This document shows, one piece after another, positions 26,652-35,668 of a DNA stretch of 58,772 nucleotides (position 1 is its first letter; each line of letters starts with the position of its first letter). Below the pieces are notes generated by a model, which saw nothing but the letters and a program-made list of their open reading frames with translations, did no database searches and was not told where the DNA came from. The stretch spans positions 1 to 58,772 of the forward strand of contig DEBM01000054.1 of assembly GCA_002348545.1 (NCBI GenBank), in the 5' to 3' direction. The DNA comes from Balneolaceae bacterium UBA2956 (GTDB lineage Bacteria > Bacteroidota > Rhodothermia > Balneolales > Balneolaceae). Both the position numbers and the translations under genes were made by a program.

Positions 26652-27284
26652 TTAAATGGACGGACGTACTGCCAGATTACTCCATTGCCACCGAACCGAG
26701 CGATGCTCCCAGCTTTTAAGCTCTGCGTTCACATCCTCGAATTCATCCCAGTTAACCTGAAAGGTGCGGCGCACCTGCATCCCATATTCTGAGGACTCTA
26801 AGGGTAATGGCCACTGATGCATCCATTTTTTGAGTAGATTTTCCTTATCGTATGCATTTTCAATATTCAATAAATAGCAGGCCTGTTGAGGAATAAGCTC
26901 AGAATGACTAATCGCTAGATCTATGACATCCGAATAGGCTGAAATTAGACCTGATTTTCCCAATTTTATTCCCCCATATTCACGAGTAACAACCGCCAAA
27001 GTATTTACAACTTCATGATGTTTAAGCCGATGTAGAATTGGAAATCCAGCACTTCCCCTAGGTTCGCCGTCGTCACTTTGGTTTTCTTGCCAATTAAGAG
27101 CAACTTCAGTCGGTTTTAGTAGTCTCCAGGCCCAGCAGTGATGAGCAGCTGTATAATAAGTCTTACGTAACAGTTTAATATGATTTGGGGCTTCCTGGGG
27201 ACACGAAATAGGGATCAAGTGACATTTAAAGACCGAAGATTTTAACTTTAGTGAGGGATATGTGTGTTGCTGAGGCAAAAACAT
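26652..27284 (-). CDS. YigZ/IMPACT family protein
   Basis: The 210-aa protein belongs to the UPF0029/IMPACT family. It shows AAHHCWAWRL (H-x-C), QSDDGEPRGSAGFPIL (the SDDGEP-GTAG signature), and VVTREYGGIKLGKSGLISAYS, which matches the RYFGGIxLGxGGLxRAY motif. A second domain (about 140-210) is a DUF1949-like region. The family's molecular role is not settled; proposed roles involve translation regulation. It is divergent from sdhC over a 150-base gap. Confidence 0.9.
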   Translation of the reverse strand: MFLPQQHTYPSLKLKSSVFKCHLIPISCPQEAPNHIKLLRKTYYTAAHHCWAWRLLKPTEVALNWQENQSDDGEPRGSAGFPILHRLKHHEVVNTLAVVTREYGGIKLGKSGLISAYSDVIDLAISHSELIPQQACYLLNIENAYDKENLLKKWMHQWPLPLESSEYGMQVRRTFQVNWDEFEDVNAELKSWEHRSVRWQWSNLAVRPSI

Positions 27285-27434
27285 AAAAAAATGCCTTTTT
27301 ATGCGAAATTATGCGTGAAATCTAAAGAATTTTAGCCATACAATTTATTATATTCCCATTACTTAAAGTAAAAGGTACTTAACCTGAGTCTTAGTATCTC
27401 AGCAAGTACAAACTACAGTATAAAATCTATCATC

Positions 27435-28136
27435 ATGCCAACTATTATAAAGGCGTTACAATCGCAGGTAGGCAGGAAACTAATGACTGGGATAACTGGA
27501 ATAGCTTTAATGCTTTTTTTAGTTGTTCATTTAGCCGGTAATTACGCCATTTTTGCTTCAGCTGAGGCCTTTAACATATACACCAAGACATTAGAAAGTT
27601 TAGGAATCCTTCTTTATATGGCCGAGGCAGGTCTACTATTTTTTGTATTGTATCACTCCTTTCTTGGCATTTCGATATGGTTGGGAAAGCGTAAAGCTAG
27701 AGCAGCTGGCTACGAAGTCTATAAATCTAGAGGGGGAGTAAGTCGCCAAAATCTAGCATCGAGAAGCATGATACTATCTGGGCTAACCATACTAGTCTTT
27801 CTCGTTGTACACATTTGGTCATTTAAATTTGGAGAAACTGAAATGATTATGTCTGCCGATGGTGAACCTATGAGAGATCTTCGACAGTTGGTGATTGATT
27901 CATTTACAACTTGGTATATTGCGTTGGGATATGTAGTAGTGCTGAGTCTAATTACGCTTCACTTGTTCCATGGTGCATGGAGTGCATTCACATCATTAGG
28001 AGTAACCAACAAGAATAATAGCCAGGCTTTCAAGTTGGGAGCCTACATTTTTACTATTGTACTTATGTTGGGTTTCATTTTCATTCCCGTCTACATCTTT
28101 GCTACAGGTGGAATGGGTTCATTAATTGCCTATTAA
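27435..28136 (+). CDS. sdhC: Succinate dehydrogenase cytochrome b subunit
   Basis: It is the membrane anchor and heme-b-binding subunit of complex II. The 233-aa protein is the five-helix Bacteroidetes/B-type (fused C/D) form: helices near residues 15-35, 53-73, 109-126, 153-175 and 196-220. Histidines lie in VVHLAGNYA, LYHSFLGI, VVHIWSF and HLFHGAWSA, and such residues bind the heme groups. The order sdhC-sdhA-sdhB is the one usual for this type, which passes electrons to menaquinone. The end overlaps the start region of sdhA, with 16 bases from its stop codon to the chosen sdhA ATG. Confidence 0.94.
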   Translation: MPTIIKALQSQVGRKLMTGITGIALMLFLVVHLAGNYAIFASAEAFNIYTKTLESLGILLYMAEAGLLFFVLYHSFLGISIWLGKRKARAAGYEVYKSRGGVSRQNLASRSMILSGLTILVFLVVHIWSFKFGETEMIMSADGEPMRDLRQLVIDSFTTWYIALGYVVVLSLITLHLFHGAWSAFTSLGVTNKNNSQAFKLGAYIFTIVLMLGFIFIPVYIFATGGMGSLIAY

Positions 28137-28152
28137 GTACGGAGCGTATATC

Positions 28153-30078
28153 ATGATCTCATTAAATGCAAAAATACCAGATGGACCATTAGAAAAGAAG
28201 TGGAGTCGCCACAAGAAAGAGATGAAACTAGTGGCGCCAAACAATCGTCGTAAGTATGAGATCATCATTGTAGGGACTGGATTGGCAGGTGGCGCTGCGG
28301 CCGCAAGTATGGCGGAAATGGGTTACAACGTCAAAAGTTTCTGTATACAAGATTCTGCCCGTCGAGCTCATTCAATTGCCGCTCAAGGTGGAATTAATGC
28401 TTCTAAGAATTATCCAAATGATGGCGATAGTGTTTGGAGGCTATTCTATGACACAATCAAAGGGGGCGACTATCGTTCACGCGAAGCCAATGTTTATCGC
28501 CTAGCCGAAGTATCCAATAATATTATCGATCAGGCGGTGGCACAGGGTGTTCCTTTTGCCCGTGAGTATTCCGGTTTGTTAGCTAACCGTTCCTTTGGTG
28601 GTGCCCAGGTTAGTAGAACATTCTATGCACGGGGTCAAACAGGACAGCAATTACTTTTAGGCGCGTATCAGGCAATGATGCGTCAGGTAGAGTTGGGTGG
28701 TATAAAGTACTATACCCGGCACGAAATGCTTGAGGTTGTCATTATTGATGGAAGGGCACGAGGAATTATTACTCGAAATTTAGTGACGGGCGAAATTTGC
28801 CAGCACGAAGCTGATGCGGTAATTCTAGCCACAGGTGGATATGGGAATGTATTTTATTTGTCTACCAATGCTAAAAATTCTAATGTGACAGCTGCTTGGC
28901 GAGCACATAAAAAAGGTGCATTGTTTGCCAACCCTAGCTTTGTACAAGTGCACCCAACGTGTATTCCTGTTTCAGGAGATTATCAATCCAAACTAACCCT
29001 CATGAGCGAAAGTCTGCGTAATGACGGGCGCGTTTGGGTCCCTTGTAAAAAAGGAGATGATCGCCATCCAAATGATATACCTGAGGATGAGCGCTTATAT
29101 TACCTCGAAGAAAAGTATCCCAGTTTTGGGAACCTAGTACCACGCGATGTGGCCTCCCGTAATGCTAAGTTGGTCTGTGATCGAGGTCTAGGGATAGGGG
29201 AAACAGGCTTAGCCGTTTACTTAGATTTTCGAGATGCTATTGCCCGTGACGGTAAGGATATGATCTCGGCGAAGTACGGAAACCTATTCGATATGTATGC
29301 CAATATCGCCGGTGAGGATCCTTACACTAGACCGATGCGGATTTTCCCAGCAGTACACTATACAATGGGCGGCCTTTGGGTGGATTACAACTTAATGACC
29401 AACATCCCAGGTCTGTTTGCTGCTGGTGAAGCTAATTTTTCCGATCATGGAGCTAATCGCCTTGGTGCTTCGGCGCTTATGCAAGGCCTATCTGACGGGT
29501 ATTTTGTACTTCCAAGTACCATAGGTAATTACCTTGCTGATGTAAAACCAGGCACACGTTATGGCACCGACCATGAAGCCTTTGATTCCGCTGCTAAGAA
29601 AGCACAAGAGACAATTGATCGACTCCTAAATATAAATGGTAAGCGAACTATTATCGATTTTCACCGAACACTTGGCCGTATTGTTTGGGATAAGATTGGA
29701 ATTTCTCGAACAAAGGAAGGCCTGGAAGAAGCTATCTCCGATATTCGTAGTTTACGTGAAGAGTTTTGGACCAATGTATATGTTCCTGGAGAAAAAAATA
29801 ATTACAATAAGTACTTAGAATTTGCCGGTCGAGTAGCAGATTTCTTCGAATTAGCAGAACTTATGGCCATGGACGCCCTAGACCGAGACGAATCTTGTGG
29901 TTGCCACCTTCGAGAAGAATTCCAAACCGAAGAAGGTGAGGCCATTCGTAACGATAAAGACTATTCCTATGTATCTGCCTGGGAGTTTAAAGATCGCAAT
30001 GGAGTTCTTGAAGAAGAACTCCATAAAGAAGAGTTAAATTTTGAATTTGTTGAACTAAAGCAACGTAGTTACAAATAA
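28153..30078 (+). CDS. sdhA: Succinate dehydrogenase/fumarate reductase flavoprotein subunit
   Basis: It oxidises succinate to fumarate with covalent FAD. The 641-aa protein contains the dinucleotide fold IIVGTGLAGGAAAASMAE and the FAD-attachment region RRAHSIAAQGGIN. It also has ALFANPSFVQVHPT and the active-site segment LGASALMQGLSDGYF. The frame is open to a TTG at 28126 inside sdhC, but the ATG at 28153, preceded by GGAG, gives the expected N-terminus. The C-terminal part with DESCGCHLREEFQTEEGEA is typical. It is 12 bases before sdhB. Confidence 0.96.
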   Translation: MISLNAKIPDGPLEKKWSRHKKEMKLVAPNNRRKYEIIIVGTGLAGGAAAASMAEMGYNVKSFCIQDSARRAHSIAAQGGINASKNYPNDGDSVWRLFYDTIKGGDYRSREANVYRLAEVSNNIIDQAVAQGVPFAREYSGLLANRSFGGAQVSRTFYARGQTGQQLLLGAYQAMMRQVELGGIKYYTRHEMLEVVIIDGRARGIITRNLVTGEICQHEADAVILATGGYGNVFYLSTNAKNSNVTAAWRAHKKGALFANPSFVQVHPTCIPVSGDYQSKLTLMSESLRNDGRVWVPCKKGDDRHPNDIPEDERLYYLEEKYPSFGNLVPRDVASRNAKLVCDRGLGIGETGLAVYLDFRDAIARDGKDMISAKYGNLFDMYANIAGEDPYTRPMRIFPAVHYTMGGLWVDYNLMTNIPGLFAAGEANFSDHGANRLGASALMQGLSDGYFVLPSTIGNYLADVKPGTRYGTDHEAFDSAAKKAQETIDRLLNINGKRTIIDFHRTLGRIVWDKIGISRTKEGLEEAISDIRSLREEFWTNVYVPGEKNNYNKYLEFAGRVADFFELAELMAMDALDRDESCGCHLREEFQTEEGEAIRNDKDYSYVSAWEFKDRNGVLEEELHKEELNFEFVELKQRSYK

Positions 30079-30090
30079 GAGGATATTGTT

Positions 30091-30846
30091 ATGAGTACTA
30101 ATATGACCATTCATTTACGATATTGGAGACAAACTGGCCCAACAGCAAGGGGCTATTTTGAAAACAGAACTCTATCGACCGTCAACGAACATATGTCTTT
30201 TTTAGAAATGTTGGATGTGCTCAATGAAGAGTTGCAATTGGATGGCACGGAACCACTAGAGTTTGATTATGATTGTAGAGAGGGTATTTGTGGATCATGT
30301 AATTTGGTGATTAACGGGCAAGCGCATGGGCCTAAAAAAGGAACGGCTTGCTGTCAGTTACATATGAGAAATTACTCAGATGGAGATCATATTACAATTG
30401 AACCACCTCGAGCGTCCGCTTTCCCGGTTATCAAAGATCTAGTGGTTGATCGCTCGGCATTTGACCGTATTATCGAAGCAGGTGGCTATGTATCGGTTAA
30501 AACAGGTTCAGCCCAAGAAGCTAATGCTATACCCATCCAAAAAAATGATGCTGATCTAGCTTTTGATTATGCCGCATGTATTGGCTGTGGAGCTTGTGTA
30601 GCAGCATGTCCAAATGCTTCTGCGTCACTTTTCACCAGTGCTAAAATATCTCACTTATCTCATCTTCCACAGGGTAATGTTGAGCGTAGTAATCGAGTTG
30701 TAGCTATGGTAGAACAGATGCAAGAGGAGGGCTTTGGGGATTGTTCAAACTTTGGCGAATGTGAAGCAGTATGCCCGAAAGAAATCTCTATTGCTGCAAT
30801 TGCTGATACGCGTCGTGACTATGTTCGAGCAGTTATTCAAGGCTAG
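30091..30846 (+). CDS. sdhB: Succinate dehydrogenase iron-sulfur subunit
   Basis: It passes electrons from the flavoprotein to the membrane subunit. The 251-aa protein has the 2Fe-2S binding site CREGICGSCNL (with a further Cys at TACCQ). Two cluster-binding runs follow: CIGCGACVAACPN for one 4Fe-4S cluster, and a second region with CSNFGECEAVCPKE. This fits the complex II iron-sulfur subunit. It ends the sdh operon, whose terminator I place at 30868-30902. Confidence 0.96.
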   Translation: MSTNMTIHLRYWRQTGPTARGYFENRTLSTVNEHMSFLEMLDVLNEELQLDGTEPLEFDYDCREGICGSCNLVINGQAHGPKKGTACCQLHMRNYSDGDHITIEPPRASAFPVIKDLVVDRSAFDRIIEAGGYVSVKTGSAQEANAIPIQKNDADLAFDYAACIGCGACVAACPNASASLFTSAKISHLSHLPQGNVERSNRVVAMVEQMQEEGFGDCSNFGECEAVCPKEISIAAIADTRRDYVRAVIQG

Positions 30847-30867
30847 GTTCCAAATAATTGTTTAGAT

Positions 30868-30902
30868 AAAATTACCCTAACAAAGAAAAGTTAGGAATTT
30901 TT
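30868..30902 (+). terminator. Terminator after the sdh operon
   Basis: The stem CCTAAC (30876-30881) pairs with GTTAGG (30890-30895) around an A-rich 8-base loop. It can extend, after a small bulge, through flanking AAAATT and AATTTT, and is followed by a T-rich run to about 30907. It sits between convergent sdhB and ilvA and may act in both directions, since A-rich sequence precedes it. The call rests on the hairpin only. Confidence 0.65.
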
Positions 30903-30922
30903 ATTTTGTACTTTGCTACTGT

Positions 30923-32221
30923 TTATGCAATAAAGCGAAACAATTGTGGATGATCGTTTATGTACTCGAAACTAAGTTGTTTCGCATTCATACGGTCGAT
31001 TAGTCGTTGGATGTCTTCTTTGCTTTTTACCTCTAATCCAATAAGAGCAGGGCCTAGATCCGTATTAGTTTTTTTCGAATACTCGAAGTAAGTGATATTG
31101 TCATCAGAACCAAGTACATTTCCCAAAAATTCACGAAGTGCGCCAGCTCTCTGGGGGAAATCCACAGTAAAATAATGTTTTAGCCCTTTGTACATAAGCG
31201 AGCGTTCTTTGATTTCAGCTGTCCGCATAATATCATTATTGCTACCGCTTATCACACATATGACATTTTTTCCTTTGACCTGGTCTCTGCAATCGTCCAG
31301 AGCGGTTATAGATAGTGCACCTGCCGGTTCAACTACTATAGCTTGTTCGTTATACATATTAAGAATAGTACCGCATACCTTACCTTCTGGTACCGTAATA
31401 ATCGTATCTAAAACTTTAGAGCATATTTCGAAAGTGAACTGACCAACTTTTTTAACTGCAGCTCCATCTACAAATTTATCAATCTCGTCTAGTCTTACTA
31501 CTTTTCCTGCTTGAATTGATTTGAGCATTGCCGGTGCACCTTCAGGCTCGACGCCAATGATTTGAGTTTGCGGAGAGTATGCTTTAATGTAACTACCAAT
31601 TCCAGCAGAAAGGCCACCACCGCCAACAGGGGCTATGATATAGTCGATGAGAAAATCGGCATCTTCCCAAAGCTCTTTTCCAACCGTACCTTGACCAGCA
31701 ATGATTTTTGGATGATCGAAGGGCGGTATAAATGCTGCATTTGTCTTTACACAAAAATCTGTAGCACGAGCAAAAGCGTCATCAAAGGTATCACCGTCTA
31801 AAACGATTTCTACAAATTCCCGGCCAAACATATTTACCTGCTTAACCTTTTGATCTGGTGTGGTGACCGGCATGAAGATGGTTCCTTTGATACCTTTTTT
31901 ACGACAGGCAAATGCCACCCCTTGGGCGTGGTTTCCTGCACTGGCACAAACTACACCATTTTTGGTTTCAGCCTCTCGTAGGGATTGGATCATGTTGTAC
32001 GCTCCTCTAATTTTATAGGAGCGTACAACTTGTAGATCCTCTCGTTTAAGCCATATGTTGGCTTGATATTGCTCGGATAATAATTCATTATAATTCAATG
32101 GAGTTCGGTGAGCTATACCTTCGAGCTTATGTGCTGCATCTTCAATATCCTGAATCGTCACACTCGCAGAGGGTGTCTCGGGCTGAAGAATATCAATGTC
32201 GGATGGGTGTTGTGAACTCAA
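30923..32221 (-). CDS. ilvA: Threonine dehydratase (deaminase), biosynthetic
   Basis: It deaminates threonine to 2-oxobutanoate, the first step of isoleucine synthesis. The 432-aa PLP enzyme has KREDLQVVRSYKIRGA with the Schiff-base Lys, CASAGNHAQGVAF, and the phosphate-binding glycine loop in APVGGGGLSAGIG. A single C-terminal ACT-like regulatory domain (about 345-432) starts near HYFTVDFPQRAGALREFLG. Feedback inhibition by isoleucine is expected from this domain. It is the last gene of the ilvD-B-N-C-A run, 13 bases after ilvC. Confidence 0.96.
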   Translation of the reverse strand: MSSQHPSDIDILQPETPSASVTIQDIEDAAHKLEGIAHRTPLNYNELLSEQYQANIWLKREDLQVVRSYKIRGAYNMIQSLREAETKNGVVCASAGNHAQGVAFACRKKGIKGTIFMPVTTPDQKVKQVNMFGREFVEIVLDGDTFDDAFARATDFCVKTNAAFIPPFDHPKIIAGQGTVGKELWEDADFLIDYIIAPVGGGGLSAGIGSYIKAYSPQTQIIGVEPEGAPAMLKSIQAGKVVRLDEIDKFVDGAAVKKVGQFTFEICSKVLDTIITVPEGKVCGTILNMYNEQAIVVEPAGALSITALDDCRDQVKGKNVICVISGSNNDIMRTAEIKERSLMYKGLKHYFTVDFPQRAGALREFLGNVLGSDDNITYFEYSKKTNTDLGPALIGLEVKSKEDIQRLIDRMNAKQLSFEYINDHPQLFRFIA

Positions 32222-32234
32222 TGATTAGAACTGA

Positions 32235-33281
32235 TTAGTTATATTCAGGACGCAAAGTACGAACTGTTTTACCCGCTTTCCACATTTCTGAATCGCGAAG
32301 TTCGGCCAGTTCGATTTCTAACTTTTCTCTGTAGTCCTCTTTACTGTTGGAGTCAATTGATTTTTGAGCTTCATTTCCAGTAGCAACTTCCTTGTAAAGG
32401 TCTTCGAATACGGGCTTAGTAGCGTCTTTGAATTTTTTCCACCAATCTAAGGCTCCTCGCTGGGCAGTAGTAGAACAATTGGCATACATCCAATCCATTC
32501 CATTTTCAGCAACCAATGGCATAAGAGATTGAGTAAGTTCTTCTACAGTTTCGTTGAATGCTTCGGAAGGACTGTGACCATTAGCACGAAGCACTTCATA
32601 CTGAGCCGCGAAAATACCTTGAATGGCTCCCATGAGCGTTCCTCTTTCTCCGGTTAAATCAGAATAGACTTCTTTTTTAAAGGTAGTTGGGAACAAATAG
32701 CCTGAGCCCACTCCTATACCTAATGCCAATACACGTTCCTTAGCGCAGCCGGTACTGTCCTGTAAGATTGCAAAGCTAGAATTTAAGCCCCGCCCCTCTT
32801 GGAACATACGGCGCAGGGAGGTACCAGAACCTTTAGGTGCAACGAGTATTACGTCAACATTATCTGGAGGGACGATGCCGGTTCGTTCATTGAAGGTTAC
32901 TCCGAATCCATGTGAAAAGTAAAGAGCTTTTCCCGGGCTTAGATGTTTTTTTACTGTGGGCCATACTGAAATTTGACCTGCATCGGAGAGTAAATACTGT
33001 AGAATTGTTCCTTGTTTACAGGCTTCTTCTATTTCAAAGAGTGTTTCTCCGGGAACCCAGCCATCAGCTACTGCCTTATCCCAAGTTTTTGATCCCTTTC
33101 GCTGACCAACAATAACGTTAAATCCGTTGTCTTTTAAATTAAGTGCTTGACCAGGACCTTGTACTCCATAACCCAGAATAGCAATGGTTTCATCTTTAAG
33201 AGTTTTAATTGCTTTAGCTAGTGGGAACTCTTCTCGTGTTACCACTTCTTCTTCCACTCCACCGAAATCTAATAATGCCAT
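32235..33281 (-). CDS. ilvC: Ketol-acid reductoisomerase (NADP+)
   Basis: It rearranges and reduces acetolactate and acetohydroxybutyrate in the valine and isoleucine routes. The 348-aa protein begins with a nucleotide-binding fold ILGYGVQGPGQALNL, and the segment VGQRKGSKTW carries Arg and Ser residues expected to favour NADPH. The metal-binding helix is YSDLTGERGTLMGA and the later acid residues lie in FNETVEEL. I associate this motif set with the Bacteroidetes/eukaryote-like branch of class I enzymes. It is 71 bases downstream of ilvN and 13 upstream of ilvA. Confidence 0.95.
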   Translation of the reverse strand: MALLDFGGVEEEVVTREEFPLAKAIKTLKDETIAILGYGVQGPGQALNLKDNGFNVIVGQRKGSKTWDKAVADGWVPGETLFEIEEACKQGTILQYLLSDAGQISVWPTVKKHLSPGKALYFSHGFGVTFNERTGIVPPDNVDVILVAPKGSGTSLRRMFQEGRGLNSSFAILQDSTGCAKERVLALGIGVGSGYLFPTTFKKEVYSDLTGERGTLMGAIQGIFAAQYEVLRANGHSPSEAFNETVEELTQSLMPLVAENGMDWMYANCSTTAQRGALDWWKKFKDATKPVFEDLYKEVATGNEAQKSIDSNSKEDYREKLEIELAELRDSEMWKAGKTVRTLRPEYN

Positions 33282-33352
33282 AATTGTTTAAATAGTTAAT
33301 TAGTGAGCATAGATTAATATACTGTTTTATTGTTAGCTGTACATAATTTGTG

Positions 33353-33901
33353 TTATATGCTGGAGCTATTAGCTAATAATACAGCTTCAATATCCTTGCC
33401 AGGACCGAACTGTTGACGTGCTACGGCAATTCTTCCCGACCGAACAAATTCTTTTATGCCGTAAGGCTCTAGTTCATCAAATAAGGCTTTGGTTTCCCTT
33501 TTATATCCTGCTTTTTCAATCACTACAAACTTTCGTTCAATTGTCAAGAAACGTGCATTATGCTCTCGTACAATGCGCTCAATTTCAATCCCATTTGTCA
33601 AGGTTTCTGTAGCAATCTTATATAAAGCCAACTCCTGCTGAACAACTTCCTTTTTCTTGTAAAAGTCAGCCTTTAGCACTTCGACTTGCTTCTCAATTTG
33701 CTTGACTACTTTAATGACTTGTTCCTCGGACTCCGTGACTGCGATAGTGAATCGATGGATCCCTACAATTTCACTCTCAGAGGTAGTAAGGCTTTCTAGG
33801 TTAATTTTTCTTTTGGTAAAAATGGTAGTTATGCGATGAAGCAACCCAACTTGATTTTCGGTGTAAACGGTAATCGTAAATTCTTGTTTTTCCATTTTCA
33901 T
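33353..33901 (-). CDS. ilvN: Acetolactate synthase small (regulatory) subunit
   Basis: It binds valine and controls the large subunit. The 182-aa protein has a first ACT domain beginning FTITVYTENQVGLLHRITTIF and continuing KRKINLESLTTSES. A second ACT-like half follows from about residue 90. Length and position directly after ilvB fit IlvH/IlvN. It begins 13 bases after the ilvB stop codon and is likely co-translated with it. Confidence 0.93.
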   Translation of the reverse strand: MKMEKQEFTITVYTENQVGLLHRITTIFTKRKINLESLTTSESEIVGIHRFTIAVTESEEQVIKVVKQIEKQVEVLKADFYKKKEVVQQELALYKIATETLTNGIEIERIVREHNARFLTIERKFVVIEKAGYKRETKALFDELEPYGIKEFVRSGRIAVARQQFGPGKDIEAVLLANSSSI

Positions 33902-33914
33902 GATTTATATTTTA

Positions 33915-35651
33915 TTAATCCAATCTTATTTCTGCTACGCCGCTTCCCGATGGAACCATGGGGAAAACATTGTTTTCTTTGCCTACCATGACTTCCAAGA
34001 AATAAGCCCCGTCGGTTTCGATGAATTCGGTTAATGCTTGATCAAGCTGATCGCGATGAGTTACTTGATTGGTATGCATTCTGAATCCTTTGGCCAAAAG
34101 TTGAAAGTTAGGGTTAATCATTTCTGTCGAAGAATAGCGTTTGTCAAAGAAGAGCTGTTGCCATTGTCGCACCATCCCCAAGAATTCGTTATTAAGTAGG
34201 AGTACTTTTACTTTAGCTTGCGTTTGGTATATCGTAGCAAGCTCTTGTATGGTCATTTGTAGACCTCCATCGCCTACCACACAGACTACAGTTCGATCTG
34301 GAGCGCCTAGAGCGGCCCCTAACGCAGCGGGAAGGCCAAATCCCATGGTACCAAGTCCACCTGAAGTAATATTGCTTTTGGATTGTTTAAATTCAGCATA
34401 TCGACAGGCCACCATTTGATGCTGCCCAACATCGGTTACAATAATAGCATCTCCCCCAGTTTTTTCGTTTAATATACGAATGACCTCGCCCATAGTGAGA
34501 ATCTCATTAGTGGGATTTAGCTCTTCTTGTATCACTTTATCATGCTCGAGTTGGTCGCACTCAGCAAATCTTTCAAGCCACTCATTTCTATCTTTTTTCT
34601 GTAGCCTTTGGGTGATCAGTGGAAGAGTTTTTTTTGCATTGCCTAAGACTGGTATATGGGCATGTACATTTTTATTTATTTCTGCAGGGTCAATTTCAAG
34701 GTGGATGACCTTAGCTTGCTTTGCATATTTATCAAGATTTCCAGTTACCCGATCATCAAATCGCATCCCTACCGCAATGAGTACGTCACATTCATTAGTT
34801 AGTAAATTAGGACCATAATTTCCATGCATTCCCAGCATGCCTACATTGAGTGGGTGACTCGTTTCCATAGCAGATAAGCCTAAAATAGTCCAGGCAGCCG
34901 GTAAGTTACTTTGTTCCACAAAGGCTTTGAATTCTTGTTCGGCCTCCGCCAAAATAATCCCATGTCCAAATAAAACATAGGGTCGTTTTGCTTCGTTGAT
35001 TGCTTTGGCTGCGGCTTCTATTTGATTCATCTCTATGACAGGTTCTTCGCGGTAGCTTCGAATGGAGGTGCATCGCTTGTACTCAAAGTTGAGTTGTTGG
35101 AACTGTGCATCCTTGGTAATATCAATAAGAACCGGTCCCGGGCGACCAGTGTGGGCAATATAAAAGGCTTTGGCAATGGCCAAAGGTATTTCTTCTGCTT
35201 TGGTGACCTGATAATTCCATTTTGTTACAGGTATAGAAATACCAATTACATCCGTTTCTTGGAATGCGTCACTGCCAAGAAGATGAGATGGTACTTGTCC
35301 AGTGATACAAACCAGTGGGGTAGAATCGATATGTGCGTCAGCGATTCCTGTAATTAAGTTGGTGGCACCTGGACCAGAAGTGGCTAAGCAAACCCCAACT
35401 TTGCCGCTAGCTCGAGAGTAGCCTTGGGCGGCGTGGACAGCACCTTGTTCATGTCGTGCCAGGACATGATGCAGGCGATCCTGGTAGTCGTAGAGGGCGT
35501 CATATACGGGCATAATAGCTCCACCGGGATAACCAAATGCGATGTCTACTCCTTCTTGAATTAGGGCTTGGACGATTGCTTCTGCTCCTGAGATGGTAGT
35601 TTGGTGGGAGGGAGATTTATATTCTGTTGGTTGGAGATCTATGCTTGCCAT
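33915..35651 (-). CDS. ilvB: Acetolactate synthase large subunit
   Basis: It is the thiamine-diphosphate and FAD enzyme that condenses two pyruvates, or pyruvate and 2-oxobutanoate. The 578-aa protein starts with GYPGGAIMPVYDALYD, has the catalytic Glu of HEQGAVHAAQGYSRASG, and VLIDITKD. The ThDP-binding signature is GDGGLQMTIQELATI. It pairs with ilvN. It is 17 bases downstream of ilvD. The reading frame is complete and of normal length. Confidence 0.96.
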   Translation of the reverse strand: MASIDLQPTEYKSPSHQTTISGAEAIVQALIQEGVDIAFGYPGGAIMPVYDALYDYQDRLHHVLARHEQGAVHAAQGYSRASGKVGVCLATSGPGATNLITGIADAHIDSTPLVCITGQVPSHLLGSDAFQETDVIGISIPVTKWNYQVTKAEEIPLAIAKAFYIAHTGRPGPVLIDITKDAQFQQLNFEYKRCTSIRSYREEPVIEMNQIEAAAKAINEAKRPYVLFGHGIILAEAEQEFKAFVEQSNLPAAWTILGLSAMETSHPLNVGMLGMHGNYGPNLLTNECDVLIAVGMRFDDRVTGNLDKYAKQAKVIHLEIDPAEINKNVHAHIPVLGNAKKTLPLITQRLQKKDRNEWLERFAECDQLEHDKVIQEELNPTNEILTMGEVIRILNEKTGGDAIIVTDVGQHQMVACRYAEFKQSKSNITSGGLGTMGFGLPAALGAALGAPDRTVVCVVGDGGLQMTIQELATIYQTQAKVKVLLLNNEFLGMVRQWQQLFFDKRYSSTEMINPNFQLLAKGFRMHTNQVTHRDQLDQALTEFIETDGAYFLEVMVGKENNVFPMVPSGSGVAEIRLD

Positions 35652-35668
35652 AAAGTATAAGTAATCAA

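Noticed and set aside
28126..28152. Upstream TTG start of SdhA
   Set aside because: It overlaps the sdhC stop region, while the ATG at 28153 has a GGAG just upstream.
34141..34419. Plus-strand frames inside ilvB and the many other antisense frames
   Set aside because: They are shadows of strongly supported genes on the other strand and show no family motifs.
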